Shown piece by piece: positions 1 to 11,823 of a stretch of 64,000 nucleotides of DNA (the first letter of the stretch is position 1; each line of letters begins with the position of its first letter). Under the pieces are notes generated by a model. That model saw only the letters and a program-made list of their open reading frames with translations. It made no database searches and was not told the DNA's origin. Location of the stretch: NCBI RefSeq assembly GCF_030272615.1, contig NC_081412.1, positions 140,968,747-141,032,746 on the forward strand, given 5' to 3'. Made by a program: the position numbers and the translations under genes. This DNA comes from Cryptomeria japonica. Its lineage: Eukaryota; Streptophyta; Pinopsida; Cupressales; Cupressaceae.

Positions 1-423
1 GTCAGTGTATATGAATACAAACCGACCTGACTTCCTGGTGCATGTGGGATATTGTGTTTCTCATTAATGTAGACCAATGCAGATGGTTTGACTTCAAAAT
101 GTTGGTGTAGTTGCTCATATGAACTGTCGACAATCTAATATATGAAGCCATTGGATAACTATGAAAAAAAAATTGATTATCGTATGCCAATTGTAGTGTT
201 CAGTTCATGAGAATCTAAGAATGAATATCTATAATTGTAGACTGAAACATTATTGTAAATTCATTTACTGGAAATAAAGTGTTCAACTGTTGGTGGTGGG
301 TTTTTTCCTAAAAGGGTTTTCCTATGTAATTATTGGTGTTCTTTCTCTAAGTTGATTCTATTTTTTTGTCTACATTATTCTTAATGTTCTATAAAAGTTT
401 TAAATTGCATTCTTGTCTATTAA
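1..423. other. Unassigned AT-rich stretch at left edge
   Basis: No convincing reading frame is present. Around 286-345 the text (GGTGGTGGGTTTTTTCC, then a GTTTTCC run and TTGGTGTT) faintly resembles the R/U5 part of the copia LTRs seen elsewhere in the window. It may be a scrap of an LTR next to the truncated copia element that follows. Confidence 0.35.
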
Positions 424-2591
424 TTGACATTAGGAAGGCATTTCCGCACCGTGCTTTCCTTTCAGAGAAAAGTTGTTTGCAATTCTATTTACACATTTAA
501 CCATTTTCATATTAAAGGTGATATCGATAAGACTCCTTATGAGATATGGTTTGGTCATGTTCCTACTATGAGATATTTTAGAGTATTTGGTAGCAAATGT
601 TGTATCAAGAGAGATGATGACATAGGAATGTTTGATGCAAGAAGTGATGAAGGAATTTTCTTGGGATATTCAACAAAGAGAAAAGGATACTAGTTGTACA
701 ATAAGAGACTGAGAAGGATACTAGAAAGTGCAAATGTAAAGGTGGATGAGAACCTAGGAAAAGAGATTAGAGTTTGTTGATATCATGATGGTCAGAATGT
801 TGTTCTGAATCCTAATCAGACTGATCAATTAAAGTAGAATGATCCGATAGAAATAGTTAATCTGGATGTTTCTACTCCTGATGGAGAGGTAATGGAACTT
901 GAAAATCAGAACAATCAGAAGACTCTAAGGTATGTAAGATTTAATCACTCAAAAAATTAGATTATTGGAGATAAAAATAAAGGTGTGATGACTAGAAGAA
1001 GATTAGTTGCTAAAGAGGTATGTTTGATTTCTAAAGTTCAACCTAAAGATTTTGTTGAGGCTTGCAAAGATGAAAATTGGATAAGAGCTATGGAAGAAGA
1101 ATTAGATCAGATTGAAAAGAATAACACATGGGAGCTTGTGCCTAGACCTAAAAATAAAAATGTTATTGGTACTAAATGGGTATTCAAGAATAAATTGAAT
1201 GAAGCCGGTGAAGGTGTAATAAAGAAAGATTGGCATGCAAAGGATATTGACAAAAATAAGGGATTGATTATGAGGAGACTTTTGCTCCGATGGCCAGACT
1301 TGAAGCTATTAGACTGTTGCTTGAAGCTGTTAGACTGTTGCTTGCATATGATGCCTATAAATATTTCAACGTATATCTGATGGATGTCAAATTTTCCTTT
1401 TTGAATGGTGATCTTGAGGAAGAAGTCTACGTTGGGCAACCTGATGGATTTTCATTATCAAATGATGGAGACATGGTATGTAAATTGAAAAAATCTCTTT
1501 GTGGATTGAAACAAGCCCCTAGAGCCTGGTATGCTAGATTGGATAAGTATTTGTTGAAATTAGGATGTAATAAAGGGATTGCTGATAGTAATCTGTATTT
1601 TAATATTGAGAATGATAACATCTTGATTGTTGAAGTCTTTGTCGATGATATTATCTTTGGAGGTGATGATGACTTGAGCATGAAGTTTGTCAGTGATATG
1701 TAGAAATAATTTGAGATGTCTATAATTGGAGAGATGAAATTTTTCTTAGGTTTGTCTATTTCACATATTGGAAAAGGTATTTTTATATCTCAAACTAAAT
1801 ATGTGAAGGAATTGTTGAAGAAGTTTGGATTAGATGACTCCAAACCAATTGGAACTCCTATGGTGACTGGTCGCAAATTGTCTAAGAATGATGAATCTCC
1901 AAAAGCTAATCAGAGTTTGTATAGGTCTATGGCTAGTGGACTTCTATATCTTACTACGACTAGGCCAGACATTATGCATGTTGTGTGCATGGCTGCTAGA
2001 TATCAAGTTGATCCGAAAGAGAGTCATGTCACTTCTATAAAGAGAATATTCAAATACTTGAAGGGAACTATGGATTATGGTTTGTGGTATCTAAAGAATG
2101 GTGATTTCATGTTATGTGCTTACACTGATGTTGGTTCAGCTGGTGATGTTGATGACCAAAATATTACCTCTAGTGGTGCTTTCTTTTTAGGTAAGAAATT
2201 GGTTCCATGGGCTAGTAAAAAGCAAGATTAAGTGTCCTTATGTACTATTGAAGCTGAGTACATTCTTGCTGCTAGTAGTTGCACTCAGGTAGTTTGGATG
2301 AAGCAAATGTTGAAGGATATCAGAGTTATCTATGAGGATCCTATTGTCATATATTGTAATAATTCTAGTGCTATTAACATGTCAAAGAATATGGTGCAAC
2401 ATTCAAATACTAAACATGTATCAACCAAATATCATTACTTGAGAGAAAATGTTAGTGAAGAAGAAGTGAAGATGGAATATGTGTCTACAAAGGAACAAAT
2501 TGCTGATATTTTTACTAAGCCTTTGCCTACAAATATATTTGTCTATTTGACAGAGAAGTTAGGGGTATCCACCCCTCCTGATGAGAACTAG
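424..2591 (+). pseudogene. Ty1/copia pol remnant (integrase C-part, RT, RNase H), 5' truncated
   Basis: This is the 3' two thirds of a copia polyprotein. Near 500-690 the end of integrase reads HIKGDIDKTPYEIWFGH, followed by the GSK-CIKRDD and DEGIFLGYS blocks. From 985 the reverse transcriptase start shows the EACKDENW and NTWELVPRP blocks. At 1500-1690 come [19 protein letters not shown] and the catalytic FVDDIIFGG (copia YVDD box). RNase H follows, with the LYLTTTRPDI block near 1950, CTIEAEY near 2240 and the terminal ADIFTKPLP near 2500. The frame breaks at least five times: stop near 691, shifts near 1250-1380, stops near 1701 and 2229. Gag, protease and the integrase catalytic core are missing from this side. 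It is closely related to the copia element at 31539-38577. It is a dead relic; only the 3' LTR end is intact. Confidence 0.95.
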
Positions 2592-2695
2592 ATGCATTGA
2601 GTTGCATCAATCTTGTGGATTTCACAATATTATTCCTTTCATTTGGATTGATGATTTGGTGTTTCTCCTCTGGTGGAGTATTCTGGTTATGTGTT

Positions 2696-2911
2696 TAAGG
2701 GGGATAGAGTCATGATTTGTTTATTTAAGGGGGGGAGTGAGCTTGGTTTTTTCTTTTGAGATCTTTGGCATTGCTATCAAAGTGGGAGAGAAGCATGTTA
2801 AAAACTATTTTACCTACTTGATCTTTGGGGGGAGTCTGTTGGAGATGTTTTCTTTCTTTGCATTGATTGTTTTTCACATTCATATGTTGTCATCAATTCC
2901 AAAGGGAGAGA
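2696..2911 (+). other. Three polypurine tracts before the 3' LTR
   Basis: Purine runs AAGGGGGATAGAG (2696-2708), AAGGGGGGGAGTGAG (2727-2741) and AAAGGGAGAGA (2901-2911) lie between the end of RNase H and the LTR. The last one abuts the LTR and would prime plus-strand synthesis. Several tracts in a row are a feature of the Sirevirus branch of copia elements. Confidence 0.75.
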
Positions 2912-2912
2912 T

Positions 2913-4238
2913 TGTTAGATGTTGCTACTGCTAGGATATGTTGTTGTGATTGATGTCAACATATTCCTACTCCAATGTTTGTAGATTGATTCATTGGGAT
3001 CTTGGTTTGGTGTTTGGAGTATTTATAGTATCATTATATTCTTTTGTATTGGTTTTGGTGATCCAGGAAGATTAATTGCCCATATCATATGATCCAATTC
3101 TCCAGTTTGTTTTTTTGATCAGTGGTTTGCAAAGTTTAGTATTTGCTCTGGTATATTTTGGTGTGATCAGATCTTGTGTTGAGATTTTTGGATATTTTTT
3201 GGGATGGTCTTGTGTATCTTCATTTAAGATGGTTCATGATTTGGTGCACCATAGGTTATATTTCTTCATGGCAGTTGTTGTTGTTTGAGTATTTCTGAGT
3301 TTCAGACATTGACAAATGAAGATTTGATAAGTGGTGTTGGTGTAGTTGTTTCTAACAATTCTAACATGCTTGATGGTGTTTCCTAATTGTTTCATATTTG
3401 TTTTGATTATCTACATTGATAATTATGTGATCTCTTGGTGATTTTGTTGAACCGGTGATGTTCTTCGTGTTATGTAGTTTTTCTAGTTATGTAGCATGTT
3501 GCAGTTGATCTTGGTGAGATTTCCGAAGGCATTGCATGTTTGGGAATTTGAATTGGGACCGTGTTATGTCATGTATATCATTACATTTTTCTAACGGTTG
3601 ATCTTTGTATTGTGTGATGTAATTTTGTAATTGTGACTTGAGGGTTTAGTTGACCTTGTTATTAAGGTTGATGAATTGTATAAATAGGTGATTGTCATGT
3701 AATTTATGTATTGGGATTGTGTCTGCATTATCAGAGAGTGGTGTATGTGTGAAAAAGGATTCATCTTTTAGTGTTGTGATTGAGGAGAGATTGGTGTTGC
3801 AGAAAAGATAATTGTGCTTAATCAAAACTGTCATTAGGCATTTGGAGATTTTATCATTGCAGTTCATTCATTTAATATTGTAGTCTAAATCTTGTTGTAA
3901 GTTAGTGAGACTTTCATGAGGGTTGTATTCTTTTGGGTCATTATCTTTTGAGCAGTGAGCTCTAGGTAGTGTGCCTTAATGCATGTGCATTCCCCATTGT
4001 AATATTTTCATATACTACTGCAGAGTATCATCTTATTGTGGGTAGGTTTCCACCATGGTTTTTTCCTTTAACCGGGTTTTCCACATCAAAATCTTGGTGT
4101 TATGTGTTGTGTTGTCAATTTGGTTATCTTTGTTATTACTGTATTTAGCCATAGTTGTTTTTGTGGTTAAGTTTGTAGATCCACTTAAAACTGATTCACC
4201 CCCCCTCTCTCATTTTTCCTCCATTATTGCTGCTAACA
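2913..4238 (+). repeat. Copia 3' LTR (1,326 bp)
   Basis: It begins TGTTAG directly after a polypurine tract and ends CTAACA, so the ends are inverted TG/CA termini. A TATA-like TATAAATA lies at 3679-3686. Near the end are the R/U5 block shared by all copia LTRs here (GTGG...CCACCATGG near 4038-4058) and the tract TGATTCACCCCCCCTCTC-like at about 4193. It belongs to the element whose pol remnant precedes it. The matching 5' LTR is outside the window, so no target duplication can be checked. Confidence 0.88.
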
Positions 4239-4546
4239 CTATCACCTTCATGTAAGGTCTGCAATTTTATCCAGATCTCATGAGCAGTCTCTAAGTCCAT
4301 CACATTTGTCATCTTAAAATCTGACAAGGCACTCAACAATGCCTCCTTAGCTCAACTATTGTATTCTGCTTCCTTTATCTCATCTGGAGTAGTGGGACCA
4401 TTCTAAGGAACATTATATACATTCTTAGCAATCTTCCAATACTCTTCTCCGATGCATCTCAAATGACATTACATCTAAATTTTTTAGAGAGTGTAGTTCA
4501 TTCCATCAAATCTTGGATTATCCTTGTTGAAAGAAAAGGTTTCCAT
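4239..4546 (-). pseudogene. Copia gag N-terminal fragment
   Basis: Read on the minus strand from an ATG at 4546, the translation starts METFSFNKDNPRFDGMNY and then shows HLRCIGEEYW, KEALLSALSD and ETAHEIW-like blocks. These match the N-terminal gag of the copia element at 32815, which has KDNPRLEGTNYKVWKLRMET there. Stops follow soon after the DGMNY block. The fragment is cut at 4238 by the end of the plus-strand copia LTR, which suggests the plus element inserted here. It lies just downstream of a primer binding site and an LTR on the same strand. Confidence 0.82.
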
Positions 4547-4587
4547 CGTAGATCTCCTCAAGTGGTCAAGCTTCTTCTGGAGCACCT

Positions 4588-4600
4588 AGCTTTGCTACCA
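4588..4600 (-). promoter_or_regulatory. Primer binding site of the minus-strand copia
   Basis: On the minus strand it reads TGGTAGCAAAGCT, two changes from TGGTATCAGAGC, the plant initiator tRNA-Met complement used by copia elements. It follows the LTR end by two bases. Confidence 0.75.
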
Positions 4601-4602
4601 AT

Positions 4603-7213
4603 TGTTGGCAACAATGCAACAAACTGAGAGGGGTGGGTGAAGCAGTTTGCACAAAAACTTATTTCAACTTAAACCACAAATCAGATCTAGTAATTAACAT
4701 TTAAAGCATGAAACAACACCACATTAATAACACACATAACACCAAGATTTTTGACATGGAAAACCCAATTAAGTGAAAAAAACATAGCGAAAACCTACCC
4801 ACAATGAGATAATACCCTATTAGGATTAAATGTAAATATTACAATGGGGAATGCACATGCATTCAGGAACATTGCCTAGAGCTTGTTGCTCAAACAAAAA
4901 ACCTAGAAAGGGCTACAACCCTTAGGGAAGGCTCATTTCCTTACAAGAAGTCTCACTAACTTACAAAAGCATTTGGACAACAATTCAGATTACATGAACT
5001 ATGAAAATAGCATCTCCATTGTTGGAAATTTGGAGGAATTGATTATGTGTTGCATTGATGTTTTTTCATTGATGGAAACACTGGTTGTTTTGGTTGTTTA
5101 CCGGTTTCTGGTAGAGTGGTTGATTATGATATTGATCTGATATGCTTTGGTTCATGGAATTGGTTTGGATCTATTATTCATGCTATTCAGATGTGTATCA
5201 CGATTAGTTGGTTCAAGATTTGACGACTTGGGAGCTATCATTTATTCTAGTAAGCCTTTTGGTCACTGGTAAGGGTTTTACCAGCAGAGCTTTTTTGAAG
5301 ATCTTTTGATGCACATGATAAGTGGTGTTGGCGCAGCTTCTAGATGGTTCTCAGGATGTTGTTGGTTATCTTGTTCATGTTCTAGTTCATCGGTGGTGTT
5401 GGATTTGGCTTATGGTGACCTATTTTGGTTCTGGTGTTATCTAGGTTATGGACCAGTTTCTATAACATGTTGGAGGATGTTCCTGTTGCATTATCGGTAG
5501 GATTTAATGATAGGTTTACATTGTTTTTGGCCTAAGCTGACTTGTTTGATCATTGGATTATGGTTTTATGTTATGAGCTTATTGTATTATCATTTAGGTA
5601 GTTGACCTAATTGTTTAGGTCTGGAGTTGGTATAAATATGATGTAAAATCTCTTTGTAGATCATGTATGGTATGGGCATATGGGATTATAGTTATCTGGG
5701 TGCGAATAATGTTTTAATCATATGCAGAAGGTTTGGTTGATCATAGGTGATTGAATTAGTTTGTAAGAGAGTTTTAAGGCCTTTGGCATTGAGCTTAATC
5801 AGAACTGTACTCAGGCATAGGAGATGCTATACTTGCAGTTCACTCTTCTTTCCAAATTGTAGTCCGATGTTTATGTAGTCAGTGAGGCTCCTTTTTGTGA
5901 TGAGCAGTGCGGTCTAGGTTGTTGGCCTTCCTACATGTGTAGTTCCCTCATATTATAATCACATACTTACTACAGAATGATTATCTAACTGTGGGTAGGC
6001 TTCCCACCATGGTTTTTCCCTTTACCGGGTTTTCCATGTACAAATATTTGTGTTATATGTTATGGATGGATGGTAGCCGTTCTATGATTTATGCTTATGT
6101 TTAATTGCTTTATCAATCATTCTGGTATTTGGTTTATGCATTCTAGTATTAAGTTTATGTGCTCCGAAAATAAGGATTTGAATGCTTAAAGTTATATAAT
6201 CTGGTGAGAGCTGATTCACCCCCCCCCCTCTCAGTTGTCCTCTAGTTATTTGAGTTGTCTAATACTCCTTATGCCTAAGTATAGTTTTGGTTAAGCTCAC
6301 TATCAAATCTTCTACAACACACTTCTTCACACAACTTCACTAAACTTCCTTGCTACTAAATGATTGATACAACATTCACACATAGCACTATCTCTCTCAA
6401 TGATTATTACATTCATTTATACAAATCATCAACCTATATTTCAAGGTCAGCTAACCCCTCAACAAAAATAACAAAATAATAACCTCACATGCTACAACAA
6501 TACATGCGGACCAAAACAATGTTGGCTAAGACATAGTCTGGACCAAAACAACCACTGTAAATATGAAACACCTCCGAGAATTACGTCTTGATCATCTGCA
6601 ACACACTACAGCTATCAAGAATGTCGTATAAAATGAAGAACATCACTGGACAAAGAAAATCTTCAATAATGCACACAATAATCAATGTAGACCACCAATG
6701 CGCATAGAAAATGATCTACAAATAGTCACAAGCAACGTGAATTACACCATAATAACCACAACAACTAGGATCACTAGAACCATCATCATCTCTCTACCAG
6801 AGCTCAAGAATACCAACATAACTGACTATCAACCTAAAATATTTTCTTGTGGATTTCCAAATCATAAACCAATCAAACTGAGGACACACATCAACATCTA
6901 GAACACATCCCACACATCTGAAAGTAAAGATATTACAATTCTAGAGCAATATGAAGCACAAACCAAAATACCAAATAACACAAACAAATGAATAACATCC
7001 TCAATACCAGACCTCATAACTCAATCAAAACATTATGTAGACCTCTAGAAATGAGAATGAACTATCTACATACAATATACAAAAAACCCATTAAATTGCA
7101 TCAGCTCATCTGCAATGTATATGCTAAACCAACTCATTCAACCAAACTGCAACACTAGAATACAAAGAAGAGTATGTTGACATCAATGACAACATATCAA
7201 TCAATTTCCAATA
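4603..7213 (-). repeat. Copia 5' LTR on minus strand, split by a solo LTR
   Basis: The LTR consists of 4603-5019 plus 6265-7213 (about 1,366 bp once the insertion is removed). In the minus direction it starts TATTGGAAATTG (probably a mutated TGTTGG) at 7213 and ends GCCAACA at 4603. It keeps the copia R/U5 blocks (GTTAGTGAGAC, GTGCATTCCCCATTGTAAT, GTGGGTAGG). The two parts join sensibly: the GGCATA-GGAGATG-CTAT block of sister LTRs is interrupted exactly where the solo LTR sits. It lies inside the LTR of the gypsy relic starting at 7214. Confidence 0.75.
5020..6264 (+). repeat. Copia solo LTR (1,245 bp)
   Basis: It starts TGTTGGAAATTTGGAGG, the same family as the LTRs at 31539 and 37355, and ends TCTAATA. 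A TATA box TATAAATA is at 5631-5638, the hairpin block GTGGG-n7-CCCAC at 5991-6007, and a C-rich tract near 6212. The flanks are an imperfect duplication, CTCCAT on the left and CTCCTT on the right. No internal region remains, so it is a solo LTR left by recombination. Confidence 0.85.
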
Positions 7214-7562
7214 GGAAATCCTCTTTATATACTTTCTCATGAGAAAACTGATTAATTTTCTGGCATGGACTGACATAGAAAGGGAATTCCCACTCAAATT
7301 TGAAATGTGAAAATGGGCTAAAAGGGGCCCAAAAATGAGGGGGACCATGGTGTGGCATCATGGTCCTATTGGGGACTAGGGAACCATGCCTTGGTCCTAC
7401 CCTATTTGGGGGCAAGGGTCAAGTGTCAAATGAACACCAAGTGATGCAATATAGAAGGGGCATGAGCATAATGAGGTCCCAAGAAGGCCAAGGGGTGTAA
7501 ACGCTATGTTAAGGACCCAATGTGATCGAAATTGAAAAGAAGTGCAATTTTAGGATGCTGCA
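7214..7562 (-). repeat. 3' LTR part of gypsy relic A
   Basis: In sense direction it starts TGCAGCATCCTAAAATTGC at 7562, next to a purine tract (AGTGGGAGTTGAA). The sister element at 26978 starts TGTAGCATCGTAAATTG, also after a GTGGGGGCTAAA tract. 7214-7330 matches 15905-16023. It is cut at 7213 by the copia LTR. Confidence 0.75.
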
Positions 7563-8373
7563 TTCAACTCCCACTTTAGTAGGAGTATAAGGTCAATCAT
7601 ACTCTCGATAAAGTACAAAGGGTTCACATTGAAAAACTTTCACCAAGTCATCAAGGAGGCAAGATACACCAAGCCCCTAGTGGACTTTAGGATCTTACAA
7701 CTTCAATGATAAGGTAAAAGGGAAGATCATGAGAGAGAGAAAGAGAGAGAACTATGACTAAAAGCTAGTAAGATTCTCTTACTATGAGTCATGAAAAGGA
7801 AAAATACCAAAAATTACAAAGCAAAAGAAAAAGTTCACTGAGTAGCTTTATGTATCAAGATATTAAAAAGAGAGAATCATTGAGCAAAGTGTATGCCCCC
7901 ACGTTAAAGTGATTTCATATGCCTTATCGAGAGAAATTTCTTTAAGGTAGGATACACCCAAAAAAAAAATCATGTTATCACGATAATTTAACCCCCAAGA
8001 GAGGACAAATCAAAGGATAATGATCACAAAACACCAAGAATGGGGTGGTTTCACTTAGCTTTGGAGTCAGTGTGCTTTTTATGATAACCAATGTATATTA
8101 TGTATTTATATATTCATAGAACTGTCCTCATCCTCCAAAGAAAGGAAACCACCATGAAAGAAGGGCACATGTGTCTTTTGAGTCAACATAAGAGAGACTC
8201 AAAAGAGATCTCTAAGCTTTGCATCATCCTCAAGTAGACAACACTAGGGCCAACAAATAGAAGAATTGAAAGAGAAATAGAAGAAGATCACAAACAAGAA
8301 AGAGAAGAGAGATAATTTATGGTTCTAATGAAGCTAATCAAGCACATCATCCACCCCTCGATATTCCTGATCA

Positions 8374-9263
8374 TTGTTTTGGGAAGACATGGAACACACA
8401 AGAGGAGCAACATCAAGAATAGTATATGGAGCTATCAAAAGTTCCAAACAAGGACCATACTCTAATGATGAGTCACCTTGTCTCTTACTAGGAGATAGGA
8501 TTAATACTTTTGAAAAAATTTCAGATAAATCATTGTCAACATCAACATATTCATATTCATCAACGGAAATATTAGCATCAAAATTTTCATCATTCTCACC
8601 TATTTCTTCATCAAGATTAACAAAAAAAGGAGCTCTAATAGGAATATAACTTGAACCATCATTTGTCTTAAGAATTTTGTATCTTGAATAATTATCTTGA
8701 ACATCTTGGTTAGGAGAAGGTTGAGCAAATGGAATAATATCAACAGTTGGTGTCTTAGGGGAAGAAATGGTTTGGGAAGAAATTTAAAGAGTCCATAGAT
8801 GTTATCTCAAACAATGGTTTCATTTAGTTTTATCTTAAGGTTGGGAAGGTTTAGTTTCATCAGGTATATGCTTCTTTTCTTCTTTGAAGGAAGGGTGCAT
8901 AGGAGAAGGTCTCTTAGGTTGAACATTAGGAGAGGTCAGCTACTTCCCTTTGTAAGATGTAGGAGGCAAAACCACACCATATAAAGGAGGAATGTAAGGT
9001 GTGAGAAGGAGACCAAGTCCATGATAAGGAGGAGGAATAGGTCTACCCTTAGGAGGAATATATTTCTACTTAGCAGGAGGAGCACTTCTATCCTTAGAAG
9101 GAAGAATGGACTCATTCTTAGGAGAAAAAATAGATTCCTCTTTGGGAAGAATATTATTTTTTTCCTTGGGAGGAAGAATAATATTGTCATCAAGAAGAGG
9201 TATATGATCATCAAGAGGAAGGCTAAGTGTTGGATTTCTAGGTTTACTCAAGGATAAAATCAA
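8374..9263 (-). pseudogene. Pro/Lys-rich and acidic coding remnant of gypsy relic A
   Basis: Downstream of the protease on the minus strand, the frame at 9263-8930 encodes a low-complexity proline/lysine-rich stretch with repeated ILP(P/S)K-like and PPKGRPIPPPY-like units. It is broken by single stops. Further on (8640-8510) a different frame gives an acidic segment with LDEEIGENDENFDANIS and VDVDNDLSE. I do not recognise the product; the position after retropepsin is where reverse transcriptase would be expected. The plus-strand frames here are shadows. The neighbouring stretches 7577-8373 and 9264-9389 hold no convincing frame. Confidence 0.5.
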
Positions 9264-9389
9264 CTCATTTTTTCATTTTTGATATGATTGAAAGAGAGAA
9301 TCACTTCTAGGTTGAAGAGGTTGGAATTGTTCAAACCAAAAATAATCAAGACAAACATCTCCACTCCTCGTCATAGGTTGATATATGCT

Positions 9390-9833
9390 ATGATTAAAAA
9401 ATTATTTTATCATTATGAGGAAATTTCAAACGCTTATGAACATTAGAAGCAATCACTTTCATGGAAGAGACCCAAGGATGTCCCAACTTCACATGAAATT
9501 GATCGGATGTAGGAATAATAGCAAAGAAAACATCTAAGCATTTAGTGCCAAAATCAATAGGAAGTGTGATAGAACCAATAGTAGGACAAGAGAAGCCATC
9601 AAAAAATTAACTATCACATTATTTTTATCATATGTCACTTGATGCAATTGCAAAGTATAAAGACGTTCTTCAGTTATCACATTAATCATGCAATTTGGAT
9701 CAATAAGCACTACCCGAGAAGGTACACCTTTAATTTTTTACATTTAAGTAAAGTGGGCAATCGGGTGCTTCAATAGTCTCACTAGGATCAAATGTAATGC
9801 ATAAGTCCTTAGGAGGTTCTATTTAATCTAAAA
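9390..9833 (-). pseudogene. Retropepsin-like aspartic protease of gypsy relic A
   Basis: The minus-strand translation shows, in order, DLCITFDPSETIEAPDCPLY (about 9810-9750), then a VLIDPNCMINVI block where the catalytic D-T/S-G would be. It continues with GSITLPIDFG, FFAIIPTSDQFHVKLGHPW and KVIASNVHKRLKF. This order is typical of Tat/Athila gypsy proteases (IDPGSSINI... LLGRPW). The catalytic triplet reads D-P-N-C rather than D-P-G-S, so the enzyme would probably be inactive. The reading frame joins the gag remnant at 11824-12211 in phase once the solo LTR between them is ignored. There are scattered stops. Confidence 0.78.
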
Positions 9834-9838
9834 GGTTT

Positions 9839-11823
9839 TGTTGTCACAAAAGTGTGCACCCTTGATGGAATATCAAGCCCATCAACCTTGTGACACATTG
9901 AAACAACCTCCAAATGTGGGACCTTGCATTATGTGAGGCTGAGTCTCCAGAGAAGGCCGACTTATCAATCTGATATAGGCATTGGTCTAACCCAACACAT
10001 ATAAGTCTAATCTACTAATTTTAAGGGGGGGAAGGGGAAGAAGGAATGCTTGAAAGGAAAAAAGGTTTACACCTAGATTGAAATGTGATCTTCCCTTCCT
10101 ATAGTTACACAAAAAATCAATAGAAATACCCAAATGACGCACAAGATTCTATGCTAATTTGTCTCCTAAGAAAGAGTGAAGGCTAGAATTCCTGCAAGAT
10201 GGCAAGAGGAACTAATTTAGTCCATAGTCTACAAAGGGATCAACACAATCACCTGTGCTAAAGAAAACAAATTAGAATGCATCCAAACAACAAGGTCAAC
10301 AATTTACACAAATTGTGAGACCTGAATGAAGGAAAAATGGGTGAATTATATTCATGTAAGGCAAGGCAATTTTTTACAAATACAAAAAGACATAAGTTTT
10401 TTGTAGAAGAAAGAAAGAAGATCCTTGTAACAGGGTTACAAAACTACTTTTATAGTTCAGGATTAACTGAGATTGGTTACAATTAAGAAATCCTAACCCT
10501 ACCTAAGGTTAGGTTACAAAATATCATAAAGAAGGATCAGATCAAGAAGTTGATCTAATTGTGTGCATTACAGTCTGAAAATATCCTCCCCATCTAGGAA
10601 GAAAGAAGATATCCCTGCAAATGAAGTGAACCCATGCACATGATGTGTCTAAGTACACTTACAGGACATGAAAGTCTTCATACCACATTGAAAATCCATA
10701 GGTGGCATCCAAAAATCATCCTTAGGGTCACTTCTGAAGTTAAGGTGAATGATTTTGATTGTTGGACTAAAATCTAATTGGACATCAACCACCAAATGAG
10801 CTAAAAAATGGATTTGACCACTTGGTTCACAACTACCTTATGCAGAAGATTTAAATTCTCACCTGCCTTGTAATTTTGAATTTTTTCCCTTTGATTGTGG
10901 AGGTTGTTTGAAGATGGACTTGCGAGATGATGCCACAAAATCAGCCATTAGGCCCAACTGAAGATTAAAACATCACTGTCGAATCGGGCCCCTATGAATA
11001 TCTAACAACTACCAAAGAGGCCACGTATCGGACTGGACTACCATCCTATCACTGCTTTGCAGGGGTTAAAAATTTAATGCTTATGTTTTTTGTGAAATGG
11101 TGAAAGCTATCACCATTTCGCAGTCTTGAAAACCCTTTATAAAACCATCACTGTGAGATAGTGATTTCTATCGCTAAATCTCAAGATCAAGCAATAGCTA
11201 AATCTTAACCATCATGACCCTACGAAAAGAGTTCTCCTTTCAACTTTGTGGGCCCATTGCCATTTCGCAGGTTCGAATGTTGCATTGGCCTTAACCACCA
11301 CAAAATGGCGATAACTCTTTTGTCACTACATCCATTTTGCGGCTTTGTGGGGAGGGCCCCACCATTCCATTTTTTCTTCGCAAAATCACAAAGTCTTCAA
11401 ACTTAGCATTATTTTCCCTCGACCCTCTTATCACTATTTCACTGAGGGGGCCCCACCATGGGCCTTTTTCTTTTGCTTCACTATTTCATGAGGAAGGATG
11501 GAATATTCCCTGATGCTCTTGCAAAATAGCAAAATACAGCCTTTTCACCATTTCACAGGGGGAACAAAATAATAAGTCCCCCACTCTACAAAATGGCGAA
11601 AGTCATGAAGCCTTGCTTTCCAATAAAGAGGGAAAGGGGAACCCTGTCTTACCATGGACTAAGGCCCCTCCAACTAGTATAGTTTAAGTGATTTGACCGC
11701 ATGGGTCAGTCAACACAAAAATAGAAATCTAGAGCTCAAAAAGGATTAAAAGGTATAAAACCTTAGGGTGTAGGGTTTTAGGGCTCTTTTAGGAGGTTTT
11801 AGAAGTGTTTTCTTAGCCAAATA
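9839..11823 (+). repeat. Solo LTR (1,985 bp) in the gag-protease frame of relic A
   Basis: It starts TGTTGTCACAAAAGTG and ends TTAGCCAAATA (final CA changed to TA). Both sides are flanked by GGTTT (9834-9838 and 11824-11828). A TATA-like TATAAAACC near 11755 and its position near the right end suggest plus orientation. The host frame resumes in phase across the insertion, which supports these borders. It contains many degenerate copies of CACCATTTCGCAG in both orientations between about 10950 and 11620. Confidence 0.7.

Noticed and set aside
8936-9263. Leu/Phe-rich minus frame that looks like membrane segments
   Set aside because: It is a shadow of the Pro/Lys-rich remnant in another frame; the hydrophobicity comes from codon complement.
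10491-10515. CCTAACCCTA-like text resembling telomere repeat
   Set aside because: Only a single imperfect unit followed by an inverted copy; the plant telomere unit is CCCTAAA in long arrays.
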